This document shows, in pieces, positions 51,782-61,300 of a stretch of DNA of 64,000 nt (within the stretch, counting starts at the first letter, position 1; every line of letters starts with the position of its first letter). The notes beneath the pieces were generated by a model. That model was not told where the DNA came from, did not search any database, and worked only from the letters and a program-made list of their open reading frames with translations. The translations under genes were made by a program, and so were the position numbers. This stretch comes from Nocardia fluminea (GTDB taxonomy: Bacteria; Actinomycetota; Actinomycetes; Mycobacteriales; Mycobacteriaceae), in NCBI RefSeq assembly GCF_002846365.1, contig NZ_PJMW01000002.1:4278001-4342000 (forward strand). Direction: 5' to 3'.

Positions 51782-51955
51782 GTGATCCGAAGCGGATCTG
51801 ACGAACCCACACACCGGGATTGCGCCATCGAGCCGATGACATTTTCGAACACGAACGAAGCGACCGCTGTACTCAACTGGCATGACGACCACGGCAATTG
51901 TCTGCCGTGGCTAGCTGCGACTGCTTTTATCAGCGCCCCGCTCCAGGACTACTAA
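51782..51955 (+). CDS. 57-residue small protein, unknown
   Basis: GTG at 51782 is preceded by GCAGGAGAC at good spacing and the frame stays open to TAA 51953. The product is polar, with two Cys and a WHDDHGNCLPW centre. It is divergent from the TPR regulator. No family recognised. Confidence 0.4.
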   Translation: MIRSGSDEPTHRDCAIEPMTFSNTNEATAVLNWHDDHGNCLPWLAATAFISAPLQDY

Positions 51956-52108
51956 GCACAGGTGCGATGTAGATCGCGGCTACACCCTCGAACCCAGTGC
52001 GAGTCCAATCAGCCAAGTGTGGCCTGGACGCTCTGGTCCGTATTTCTTCTTCGGCGTGCACGGTTCGTCTTACCGCGCGCTGAGCGAGTTTCGCGAAGGA
52101 GGCCCTGA

Positions 52109-52942
52109 TTGCGGCCGATCATGTACGGCTACCTGCGGCTAGAGCTAGCTGGCGACGACCTGGGGGAGATCGAGGCCGCCATGGGTGAGTTTGCTGAGCG
52201 TGACGGTTGGTTCCTGGCGGAGATCTTCCGCGAAGACGGGCCCAGGACCGGGGAGCTGTGGCGGCTTTTGCACGCTGCCTACGACACCGGTGCACGCAAT
52301 GTCATCACACCTCATCCTGGACACCTCGCGCCAGGAAGGAATCCCGAGCGCAGCAAGCTCATCAACCAGTTGACCGGACGGCGCCGGACTCAGTTCTGGT
52401 ACCTCGACCACAACGAGATCGATGCTGTGCACCGCTCGCAGCGCCGCAGTCGAGATATCCCAGGATCGTCGCAGCAGGCGCGAGACATTGTGCCGCGCAC
52501 TCTGATCGGGAGGTTCGAACTTCCGTTGTTCCCGGATGCGGTTCTTGCGGCGCGGATGCAGATCCATGACGTGCTTGTTCGGGAGGGCCTGCGCTCGTTG
52601 GTCGAACAGGCTGAACAGTTGGTGTTGGGTGTGTTGGCCGAGATCACAGCGGTGGGCGAGCCGTCGATCTTTTCGGAGCTGTCAGCGGCGTACCCGCAAC
52701 TCTCGCCACCCCACAATTTGGTGCAGGTGTGGCTGATTCGGCAACGCGGCCACCTCGAGGTGCAGGTGTCGGAAACCGCGATCCGGGTCAACGATCCGGT
52801 CCGGTTTGGTCTAGATGCACCACATGGCCGTTACTGCCCGCCGACTGGCGGGACGTTGACCTGGGCGCGGCTACCGATACCCGTCGCTGGCGGGGCGCTG
52901 CCTGCGGTACAGGGCGTCCGGGCCCGGCGAGGGGCGACCTGA
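52109..52942 (+). CDS. Resolvase-fold N-domain protein with ATPase-like C-domain
   Basis: 277 residues. The first ~110 residues follow the serine-resolvase N-domain (YGYLRLELAGDDLGEIEAAM, then GFxLxxIF-like WFLAEIFREDG), but the catalytic serine of the Y.R.S motif is absent (YLRLELA). The C-terminal half (RSLVEQAEQLVLGVLAEITA, VQVWLIRQRGHLEVQVSE) resembles anti-sigma-type GHKL ATPases. TTG/ATG choice: I use the annotated start at 52109; the ATG five codons on is possible. Overlaps the next gene by one base. Probably regulatory, not recombinogenic. Confidence 0.6.
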   Translation: MRPIMYGYLRLELAGDDLGEIEAAMGEFAERDGWFLAEIFREDGPRTGELWRLLHAAYDTGARNVITPHPGHLAPGRNPERSKLINQLTGRRRTQFWYLDHNEIDAVHRSQRRSRDIPGSSQQARDIVPRTLIGRFELPLFPDAVLAARMQIHDVLVREGLRSLVEQAEQLVLGVLAEITAVGEPSIFSELSAAYPQLSPPHNLVQVWLIRQRGHLEVQVSETAIRVNDPVRFGLDAPHGRYCPPTGGTLTWARLPIPVAGGALPAVQGVRARRGAT

Positions 52943-53475
52943 TGCGCGCCTACGGCCTGGTTTCGAGCGACGTTTCCGAGGACACCAGCGCCGATATCGC
53001 GGCCGTGGAGGCGATGGCGCGGAAATGGCGCCTGGATATGGGTCGAGTCGACGTCAAGTCGGCGGGTGCGTTGAGTTCGACTGTCGCACTGTTGCACGAC
53101 TCCGGGTTCGACATCGTCGTTGTTCCGTCGGAGCGCCATGTCCACGACTTCATGGCCGCGCTGCGCCGCTCGGTAGCGGTATGGGCAGCGGATCGTCAGA
53201 TGTGTTGGCCCCATAGTGGCGGGCGTCCCCGTCTGATCACCCGTCCGGGCCGCTCATCTGGACCGGATGTGATGACGGTGGCCGCGGCAGTAGAACGTGT
53301 CGTGCATATCCGCGTCCGATTCCCCGGCTACACGGATCTCGCGTTCGACTACTGGGCCCGTGAGTCGGCCGCGGTGGCCTTCGCCGAGGCCGTCGCGACC
53401 CGTTTACAGGTGCGGATCGATAACCTACTCAGCGCGGCGAAGGCGCCGCTTCCGTGTGCGGACCTGTGGCCATGA
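52942..53475 (+). CDS. Second resolvase-fold protein without catalytic serine
   Basis: 177 residues. The N-terminal half reads MRAYGLVSSDVSEDTSADIA, then RWRLDMGR-type strand and GFDIVVVPSERHVHDFMAA, in the order of a resolvase N-domain; the second half has no clear DNA-binding domain. No Y.RVS catalytic motif. It is one-base coupled to the preceding gene. The two may form a heteromer. Confidence 0.5.
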   Translation: MRAYGLVSSDVSEDTSADIAAVEAMARKWRLDMGRVDVKSAGALSSTVALLHDSGFDIVVVPSERHVHDFMAALRRSVAVWAADRQMCWPHSGGRPRLITRPGRSSGPDVMTVAAAVERVVHIRVRFPGYTDLAFDYWARESAAVAFAEAVATRLQVRIDNLLSAAKAPLPCADLWP

Positions 53476-53510
53476 CAACCCGACTGATCAAAGGTTCGAG
53501 GAGACAGCGC

Positions 53511-53606
53511 GTGACCGAAGACCACAATCCGGAGTACCTGCCCCGAGCGAGTTTCCCGCAGACGACATCGAATATCGACGGGGCCCGCTGCGGGGGTGCG
53601 GTGTGA
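53511..53606 (+). CDS. 31-codon leader ORF before the methyltransferase
   Basis: GTG at 53511 follows CGAGGAGACAGC, a better ribosome site than that of the next gene. Its stop at 53604-53606 overlaps the methyltransferase GTG at 53603. It may serve only to bring ribosomes to the methyltransferase start. Confidence 0.35.
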   Translation: MTEDHNPEYLPRASFPQTTSNIDGARCGGAV

Positions 53607-54472
53607 GTGGGACCAACCAGTCGACCGCGTTGGCGGCCCGGCCTAATCCTGCCCGCGTGCACAGCATGCTGGTCGGAGGGAAAGACGCCCACCAGGTAGA
53701 CATCGAAGTCGGAAGGGCGGTGCTAGAGATCGGCGCGCCCACGGTCGGCAGTAGTGCGTTCCCTGACGCGATCGGCGATCTCAACCAGTTCCGCAACGCG
53801 GTCCGTGAGTCGCGGATGTTCGTTCTGCGCGCGATAAAGCACCTGACCGAGTACGAAGGGGTTACCCAGGTCGTCGAGTTGGGTTGTGGGTATCCGAGCA
53901 TGCCCAACATCCACGACGTCGCGCTCGAACAAAACCTTGCGGCGCGGACCCTGTATATCGATTCCGATCCGGTGGTCGCGGCGCACGGGCGGGCGGTGCT
54001 CGCCGACGGCCAGAAGTCCTTTGTCGCTGAGGTGGATGTGGTCGACACGGATGCGGTCATCGACGCTGTCGCCGCAGTGATGGATATGTCGGCGCCGATC
54101 GCGGTGTGTCTGTCCGGGCTCGGGGAAACCCTCGCCGACGCGCCAGCGGTCATTGCCCGATTGACCGACCGGATGCAGCCGGGGTCGTGGTTGGTGTTGA
54201 GCCATCTCACCGCCGATGTCTTCGATTGGGAAGTCGATTGGGCCGTAGAGATTTTGGGTAGCGCAGGCATCCACTACTACCCACGTAGCTACGAGGAGAT
54301 CGCCGCGATGCTGGGTACCTATCGGCTCCTCGCTCCGGGCTTGGTCGCACCGCACAGGTGGCGTCCGGGTGGGGATCTGGACCAGCGCAGCAGGCAACGG
54401 CTGGGGTGGCCGGTCCGATGGCCGGTGCGCGAAGTGTGCGGCTACGCCGCCGTAGGGCAGCTGCATTCCTGA
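53603..54472 (+). CDS. SAM-dependent methyltransferase, DUF574 / Methyltransf_19
   Basis: 289 residues. RPNPARVHSMLVGGKDAHQV is the N-terminal mark of DUF574 (usually ARVYDYLLGGKDN). The SAM motif is VVELGCGYPSMPN at about 91, followed by LYIDSDPVVAAHGRAVL and PGSWLVLSHLTAD. Most actinobacteria carry many paralogues of unknown substrate. GTG 53603 is translationally coupled to the small leader ORF. Confidence 0.8.
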   Translation: MSGTNQSTALAARPNPARVHSMLVGGKDAHQVDIEVGRAVLEIGAPTVGSSAFPDAIGDLNQFRNAVRESRMFVLRAIKHLTEYEGVTQVVELGCGYPSMPNIHDVALEQNLAARTLYIDSDPVVAAHGRAVLADGQKSFVAEVDVVDTDAVIDAVAAVMDMSAPIAVCLSGLGETLADAPAVIARLTDRMQPGSWLVLSHLTADVFDWEVDWAVEILGSAGIHYYPRSYEEIAAMLGTYRLLAPGLVAPHRWRPGGDLDQRSRQRLGWPVRWPVREVCGYAAVGQLHS

Positions 54473-54497
54473 CCTGCCTTGAATTAACTGGTGTCTC

Positions 54498-54833
54498 GAC
54501 GATGATCTCGCTGTCCCCAAGGCACTCGCCGAGATCCACAACCTGGTCACCGAAGGCAACAAGGCACTGTCCGGCAACGACATACCCCCAGCCACGGGCA
54601 CTGCAGGCCAGGTGCGCGCCATGCTCGGCATCCTCGGACTGGACCCACATTGGGACTAGTGCGCAGACACCACCGACACGGTCCATCATGCGCTCGACGT
54701 CTTGGTGACCGAACAACTCCAGCAACGTGCCGCCGACGACTGGGCCGCCGCCGACAGGGTGCGGGACCGCTTGGCTGCTGCTGGCATCGAGGTGACCGAT
54801 ACCGCTGGCGGCTCGCAGTGGGCGCTCCAGTAG
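54498..54833 (+). pseudogene. cysS: C-terminal fragment of cysteinyl-tRNA synthetase
   Basis: Read in one frame the segment gives [26 protein letters not shown]-like [12 protein letters not shown], an in-frame TAG (54657-54659), then [20 protein letters not shown] and an end SQWALQ. This is the last ~110 residues (DALR/C-terminal region) of CysS. No upstream part is present. It is inserted between the methyltransferase and the uridine-kinase-like gene. Confidence 0.8.
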
Positions 54834-54842
54834 CAATGCGTG

Positions 54843-55411
54843 TCAGTCGGATTCCGGCGGTGGGTGAATTGCTTGTCCGCTGATGATGACATCAGCGTGT
54901 TCTTGTGTTCGGTCGGCGGCGAAGTGTAGATCCTCGTCGGCCATCCAACGCTGCCACAGCGGAAGTGCGCTGTCTCCATCGCGATTGAGCCCTCTGGCGA
55001 GTTGTACCCTGGGCGGGTCTGAACCCAGACCAAGAGTGACAATCGGTCGCGCACAGCTGCGCGAGCAGCGGATACGCCTTCGAGGATCAGGACTGCGGGT
55101 GGGGCGACATCGTGCCATCCGCCAAAGTCTTTGTGTCCCAAGTCATATCGCTGATACCGGCCAGCTCGTCCGCGAGCGATCGGCGACAGGATTTGCTGTT
55201 CGAGCCGAGGCCACCAATCGAATTGATTATCCCAAGAAGCGAAGTCGTCAGTATGGAGCAGCGTCGCGGTGCACGCGGCGGCGAGCTGTGTGGCGAGCGT
55301 GGACTTCCCTGCACCGCCGGGTCCGTCCACGGCGACCAATTTGGTCGAACCCAGCCGCGGCGTTGTGCGCTCCAGGAGTGCAGCGAGGTCGTCAACGTGC
55401 ATATGAGACAT
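54843..55411 (-). CDS. Uridine-kinase-like P-loop protein, frameshifted
   Basis: The N-terminal half reads VAVDGPGGAGKSTLATQLA (Walker A), then LLHTDDFASWDNQFDWWPRL and a VLILEGVSAARAAVRDRLSL core. Around 55006-55018, next to a GGG, the frame changes and the expected ending LARGLNRDGDSALPLWQRWM, then ADEDLHFAADRT, continues to the stop at 54843. A one-base correction would restore about 189 residues. Family members are small nucleoside/sugar kinases of actinobacteria. Confidence 0.7.
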
Positions 55412-55715
55412 TCTCTCCGAACCTCACACGCGAGGTCGTAGTGGTCATGGTGGGTGTGGCAGGCGGGGGAGCGCGTCAAACCTGCCGCGCCGGGCCGACA
55501 GGGTGGCCAACAGTGACGTGCAAATAGTGCAAAGACAACATCGTCTCCAGGCGCGTCATCACCGGCAACCACGGTCACCTCGATACGCAGAGCGATGGAA
55601 TCTGCCGCTACTGGATCGAACCGAACCTGAGCGGGTGACGACGGGGCACGGGGACAGGAGCGGGATCGTGACGAATCCGGTTCGGTGTCGGAGGGCGCGA
55701 CTATCCTCGCGCGCC

Positions 55716-56291
55716 ATGGATCCTTCCACCGCTGCCATCGCCGAACTGATCGCCGCGATGACCCCGTTCGACGATCTCGAACAGCAACACCTCGAACAAA
55801 CCCTCGACTGGCTTGCTGAAACCACCGACATCTACCGCCGTATCCCACCAGCGACCCCGTCCCCGCACCTGGTCGCCTACGTCGTTCTGGTCGACCCCAC
55901 CGAGCGTGGCATCTACCTCGGTCTGCACCGCAAGTCCGGTCTTCACCTCCCGATGGGCGGGCACCTAGAACGCGGCGAGTACCCGTTCGACGCCGCGCGT
56001 CGCGAGGCCCGCGAAGAACTCGGCGTCGCCCCGAGTTTCGATGTTGTCGGGCACCGGCCACTGTTTCTGACCATGACGCCCACCGTCGACCTCACTGCCG
56101 GGCACGGGGGTGTTTCGCTGTGGTTCGTTGCACGTGGCGATCGGACCGGGCACTACGACCTCGACCCAGGCGAGTTCGACGGCGGTCGCTGGTGGGATCT
56201 CGACCCCCACGGCCTCCCCGATTCGGACCCGCATGTCGGTCGGTTCATTCGCAAGCTCGACACCATCCTGCAGCCGACCACAGTCCGATGA
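55716..56291 (+). CDS. NUDIX hydrolase
   Basis: 191 residues. The NUDIX box is GGHLERGEYPFDAARREARE at about 82-101 followed by ELG, with VVLVDPTERGIYLGLHRKSG before it. ATG 55716 starts a helical N-terminal lead typical of this subfamily. It overlaps the P-loop kinase gene by four bases, suggesting they work together. Confidence 0.85.
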   Translation: MDPSTAAIAELIAAMTPFDDLEQQHLEQTLDWLAETTDIYRRIPPATPSPHLVAYVVLVDPTERGIYLGLHRKSGLHLPMGGHLERGEYPFDAARREAREELGVAPSFDVVGHRPLFLTMTPTVDLTAGHGGVSLWFVARGDRTGHYDLDPGEFDGGRWWDLDPHGLPDSDPHVGRFIRKLDTILQPTTVR

Positions 56292-56797
56292 ATCCGCTGG
56301 TAGTGATCCGTGGAAACTCTGCCTCGGGAAAATCCGCGACGGCCAACGCTGTCCAGCGCCGATTCGAACGGGGTCGGTGCGCGGTGGTGTCCCAGGATCT
56401 AGTGCGGCGGAATATGATCCGGGAACCGGACGAGCCGGGCGCGGTCAACATCGACCTGATCGAGGAGATCACCCGTTCGTGTTTGGGGCGGGGGATGGTG
56501 GTGATCATCGAGGGAATCCTCCACGCCCAGCGGTACGGGACGATGCTGGAACGCCTCGCAGATTCGGTCGACACGTCGCTGTTCTACAGTTTCGATCTCA
56601 CCTTGGCCCAGACCCTGGCCCGTCACGCGGGACGCCCACAGTCGGCGACGATTCCACCCGAGGAGATGGCTTCGTGGTATCACGGATGGCAGCCGCTGCC
56701 GTTCGTCGAAGAAGTCCGCATCGATGCGAGCTGGACTCTTGATGCCGCGACAAACCGGATCTATCGCGACATCGAACACCGCCGTGACCCAGCGTGA
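56288..56797 (+). CDS. P-loop kinase (AAA_33 type)
   Basis: 169 residues. Walker A is VIRGNSASGKSA at about 6-17, followed by VVSQDLVRRNMI and VVIIEGILHAQRY, the strand that normally carries the Walker B acid. Resembles small nucleotide- or antibiotic-kinase families. No lid motif assigns the substrate. Confidence 0.8.
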   Translation: MNPLVVIRGNSASGKSATANAVQRRFERGRCAVVSQDLVRRNMIREPDEPGAVNIDLIEEITRSCLGRGMVVIIEGILHAQRYGTMLERLADSVDTSLFYSFDLTLAQTLARHAGRPQSATIPPEEMASWYHGWQPLPFVEEVRIDASWTLDAATNRIYRDIEHRRDPA

Positions 56798-57114
56798 CGA
56801 GCGGAGTCGCAGGCTGTTGAGCAATGCGGGCAACATTTAGGGATCTCGATGCAAACCAGCGACCACTCGCCGGTCAGGACCTCAACTACTTCGAGTCCGT
56901 GTCGTAGGTGTGGTGGCGGTGGTCGGCCTGTAACAGCGGTGGTCGTGGCGTATGTCGTTGGGCTGACGTCTTGGCGGTACAGACGCCACAGCTCGGCGAG
57001 AATCTCAATCCCCGAAGGCCCGTGGCGATGACATCGATTCCAATCGTGGCGCCGGGCCTCGGCTAGGCGAGAATCCCAACGATTACGAGGTCGACCCGTG
57101 GGATCCAGCGGCAC
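56761..57114 (-). CDS. Possible small Cys-containing protein
   Basis: 117 residues on -, with PSGIEILAELWRLYRQDVSP in the middle and CCPHCSTAC near the end, which might be a metal knuckle. It overlaps the kinase by 37 bases on the other strand and no ribosome site is evident. I am unsure it is real. Confidence 0.25.
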   Translation of the reverse strand: MPLDPTGRPRNRWDSRLAEARRHDWNRCHRHGPSGIEILAELWRLYRQDVSPTTYATTTAVTGRPPPPHLRHGLEVVEVLTGEWSLVCIEIPKCCPHCSTACDSARHAGSRRCSMSR

Positions 57115-57221
57115 ACGCGTCGCCGGGCCTCATCGAATTCGCGAGGTCGCGCAGCAGCGCGTCGGTATGGGTGTCGCCGCCGGGATTGAGCTCCTCACCC
57201 GCGCAACAGCGGCGCGGGCGC

Positions 57222-57554
57222 CTATTCCTGCGACGCTGTAGGGCGTTCGACCCATTGGGCGTATTTCTCGATCGTCCACGGCACTGGTGTCGCGCTGATC
57301 TCGGGCCCGCTCCACGGATGCAACTCCGCGATGCGCTCGGCGAGACGGTCCCGGCCGGCTGCGGCTACGCGGAAGGTCAACCTCCACTCGGGGCCGGTGC
57401 CGACTTCCCCGAGGTGCCAGAAAACGCTGTCTTGCTTGACGATCTCGGCACCAGCGGCAAGGCGTTCGCCGACGACGCTTGCTGCGATCGTGTGCGCGTC
57501 GTGTTCGGTGGGCAACGTGGTGGTCATAGCCCACACGCGAGATTCGGAAGTCAT
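57222..57554 (-). CDS. cutA: CutA-like divalent ion tolerance protein
   Basis: 110 residues. VVGERLAAGAEIVKQDSVFW, LTFRVAAAGRDRLAERI and ELHPWSGPEISATPVPW follow the CutA ferredoxin-like fold and its HPYxxPEI signature (here HPWSGPEI). CutA trimers bind divalent copper. Start ATG 57554 gives the usual CutA length; the frame is open upstream. Confidence 0.75.
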   Translation of the reverse strand: MTSESRVWAMTTTLPTEHDAHTIAASVVGERLAAGAEIVKQDSVFWHLGEVGTGPEWRLTFRVAAAGRDRLAERIAELHPWSGPEISATPVPWTIEKYAQWVERPTASQE

Positions 57555-57752
57555 GACCTCGAGGCTAGCGCCGTGCGGTCGCGGTGCTCCATTCGTGAGC
57601 TGGGGAACGGTCAAGGTGGCCAGACCGCCCGCGCTGGCCGTGTGACATGGCCGCGCGTCGGGTCGAAGCCTGCAGGGTTACGTGAATATCTGGAACCGGC
57701 TCGTCGTTGTGCATCATCGTCCGTATCGTTGGCTCGAACGATCGGGGGATCA

Positions 57753-58256
57753 ATGACCACTGCGATATTGGCGGCCACGGCGGCGATCATCGGCGTGGCC
57801 GTTGGCCGGTTGTGGGACAGTCGTGCAGAATCGGCGCGCTGGCATCGTGATCAGCGGATCGCGAGTTACCAGCGTCTAGCCGAGGCGTTCCGGACTAGCT
57901 ACGACGACGCCCAACGCGTCGCATTCGCTGACCCGAACAGTGCCGAGTTCGCAGAGATGGTCCGGACGATCAACGTGCAAAGTAACCACTTCTGGCATGA
58001 CGCCCTCAGCGCTGTGTGGTTTCACGGTTCGCCCGGTGCCGTGGCGACAGCAACGAATCTCGATCGGTCATTGATCACTCTCCATGAGAACGCGGGCCGG
58101 GAGATGTTCAGCGATGAGGATTGGGGTCGCGATCGGGTTCCCGCTCGTCGAGCCTTCGAGCAGTTCATCGAGTCCGTGCGAGCCGAACTCGGTCAGCCGC
58201 CGGTAACGCACCATTTCTACGAAGACACAGCGACACCGCAGCCAAGCCTCGGATGA
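57753..58256 (+). CDS. Membrane-anchored small helical protein, unknown
   Basis: 167 residues. An N-terminal helix (AILAATAAIIGVAVGRLW) is followed by a WHRDQRIASYQRLAEAFRTS charged helical domain. This pattern is common in actinobacterial DUF families. GGGGGAT precedes the ATG at 57753. No function assigned. Confidence 0.55.
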   Translation: MTTAILAATAAIIGVAVGRLWDSRAESARWHRDQRIASYQRLAEAFRTSYDDAQRVAFADPNSAEFAEMVRTINVQSNHFWHDALSAVWFHGSPGAVATATNLDRSLITLHENAGREMFSDEDWGRDRVPARRAFEQFIESVRAELGQPPVTHHFYEDTATPQPSLG

Positions 58257-58348
58257 CTTAGCTGTCTGCCCGCGGTGTCGGCTTTGCGGGTCGACCAGGG
58301 TCGATCACCAAACGCCACGATCTCAGTCGGCGCTGCGCCATGTTGCCA

Positions 58349-61300
58349 TTACAGGCCGCGCTCTGTCCGGAGGTTCGACTCGACGATGAGAGGTTCAGGC
58401 CACTGGGCCGGACCGGAATCCTGTTCTGTTGACACGAGTTCGAGTCGTGCATGTTCCCCGAGTTGCCGTTGTGTGGGGGTCAGAGTTCGTCGCCTCTGGT
58501 GTTCGGCGCGGTGTTCGGCGAGCTCGGATCCGAGTCCGTTCCGTAGCGCTGTGATCGTTGCCTCGCGGGTGATGGCGTCGTTGTCGGCGGTGCGAGTCTG
58601 CTCGGTCAGACGGCGGCGTTCGTCTTCGGCGCCAGTGCGCTCCGCATGGGCGATGAGTTCGTTGGCGCGGCGGTTGGCCGCACGCGCAGTATTTCGGATC
58701 CGTTGATGCGCCTCGCTGTGTTCGCGGTTCTGGTGGGCCAGCGTGTTGATTCGCTCTTGCATGGATTTCCGTTGGCGGCGTCGCGCCAGTGGAAGTGCGT
58801 CGAGTTCTTCGCGTGCGGTGTCGAGTGCGTCCGCGGTGGCGTGGAGTCGGCGTAGGGCGGTGTCGAGTTCCTGGGCGTGTTGTCGTGCGGTTTGTTGCGC
58901 GTTGTCGGCGGCGCGCTGGTGTTCGACCACGGTCGGGTCGGGCTCGGTGGCGAAGACGTCATGTCGGGTCGGGGCGAAGAATTCGGTCTCGGTGGCGATG
59001 TTGCTGAGCCGCTGGGAAAGTCCTTCGATCGCGTCGGTGAGCTCGCGATCGGACAGACGCTGCAGGCGATCGAGGACCGGGAGTGGTTGTTCGGGGAGCG
59101 GATTGTCGGTCAGCCACTGTTGGATGACGGCGCGCCCGACTGGGTCGAGTGCCCGCCAGTCACGGCGCAGCATCACCAATGCCGCTGGCGCCGGGTGTGT
59201 TTCGGCGATGTGCGCGCATCTCGCGGTGAGATGATTGGCAGGGTCGTGGTCGGGGATACTTGGCCGTTCGTTGTCGCGGCAGGAGTGACACAGTCCGTCG
59301 TCGGAGTGTCGCGGCGGCACTGGGGAACTGGCGTTACGGGGTCGTTCGATGCTGCAGTCGACACACGGCAGGCCCACGATGGCGGGCATTGCGGCCAGGT
59401 CGTAGTCGATCGGGAAACCATCTGTGGCTGTTCGGGGACGGTCCGTCGGCGTCAGATCACGGCTGTCGAAAGGTTCGGCATCGTCGATGTAGGTGTCGAA
59501 GGCATCGTTGCCCGCGGCTCGGATCGGGTCGAACACCGCCGGTGTCATCGTGGGGTCGACGTGTTCGCGATGGTCGTAGGCGGGATGAGAGCGGTCCCTG
59601 ACCGGTTCGGTTTCACGGCGGAAGGTGTGAGGATCGGTCGAGGGTGTGCACGCCTGGATCAGCGCGCGGTGTTGTGGGAATTGTTGTGCGGCCCAGCGGA
59701 GTCGAGCTCGCGCGACAGGGAAGCTGCTCTGATAGAGGGTTTCCGAGACCGCGGTGAGTACCGCGTGTTCGTCGTTGGAGAGCTTGCTTCTGAATGTTCG
59801 GAACGCGGAGACGGCGTCAGAGACTCGTCCTGTCGCGAACAATCGGGCGATGTATTCGACTCCGGTGGCGATGTCACCTTCGCCGTTGCGGCTGTTGTTG
59901 TCGGCGACGAGGGCATCATTTGTGAGGGTGGCGGTCGGATCTGCCGCGACGACGGTGGTCAGCGGCTCGTTGTTGTCGACTGGTGTTGCTGGTTCAGGCG
60001 CAGTCGGAGTTGGAGCCGAGGCGGATGGTTGCGGTGTCGGGGAGTGGTGGTGGTGGAGGACGTCGATGCGCCATGCTAGTGCTGCGGCGATTTGGTCAGG
60101 GCGCAGCGGTGCAGCGTCGTCGGGTTGGGCGCCTTGCAGGAGTTCGTAGGCGGTGCTGAGAAGATCGCGGGGTGCCCACGTGGTCGTGGCGCGTTCGACC
60201 GCGGCCACGACGCGTGGCCATGCAGGTTCGGTGGTGATCTGTTCAGCGATATCGGTGCCGAGGACGGCTTCGAGGTCGGGCAGCCAGTCCGGTCGGAGCA
60301 GATCGGTGCCGGTGGTGTCGAGCGCGGACGGTTCGAGTTCCAGGCGCGCCCACAGTGCCGCGGCGGGCATTTCATCGGGCAGTGGGTGGTGGGCGGCGGC
60401 GTCGGTGAGCAAGGTGGTGATGTCGAGCCCGGCGCGGTCGGCGAGGTCGATCTTGTCGGCCACGATCGGCCAGTATGTATCGGTGGTGATGCGGGGATCG
60501 ATGTTGTCGACGACCTCAGCCCATCGGTTGCGTGGGAGCGTCGGATCTCCGTGGGCGTCGATGATTTGTTGTTGGAGGCGCTGCTGGTGGACCCGTTCGG
60601 TGTCGGTGTAGCGGGCCGGTCCGGTCGGACGGGCGTCAGTGTCGGCGATATGTAGGCCTGCTCTCCACACTGCGAGCTCGCCGAGCAACGTCGGGTTGGT
60701 GCCCAGCAGCGGTCGCGCCCACGTCGGTGCGGTGCTCGGTGTCCAGTGTTGTGCGGTGTTGCGGATCTGTGCGGCGAGAGCGACCACAATCTGTTCGCGG
60801 GCCCGAACAGGCTCGGCGAGAGCCTGATCGACGACACCGCCGGGTAGCCCAGGAGTCCAGATAAGTGGACCGGTGCCGGCGGAGTGAGCCCCGGTGGGAT
60901 CGAGGCGCCAGTCCAGAACCGCAGCAGGATCGGCCGCGGTATCGAGTTCTCGCTGGCCTACGGCAGCGCGGAGCGCGGCAACGGGATCGGCGCCGGTGAG
61001 TGCGATCAGGGCGAGGTGTTGGCGTAGTACGGGGTAGGCGGGGCTGTCGGTCAGGTTCGGGTGAACGGTGTCGGCGGCATGGTCGAGGGCTTGGAGTCGG
61101 TCGGTTCCGAGGGCGTGTTCGGCGGCCAGGCCGAGGGTGTCGAGGTAGATATCGACCGCGCGCCCGATCCGCAGTGTCGGGTCGAAAGCATCGCGCAGTT
61201 CGGTGTGTGCGGACTTTTGTGCTCCGTCGCGGGCGATCACGCGGTGCAGGATCTCGATGGCGGTGCGTGGGTAGGTCGCGGGTTCGGTGTAGATCGCGCC

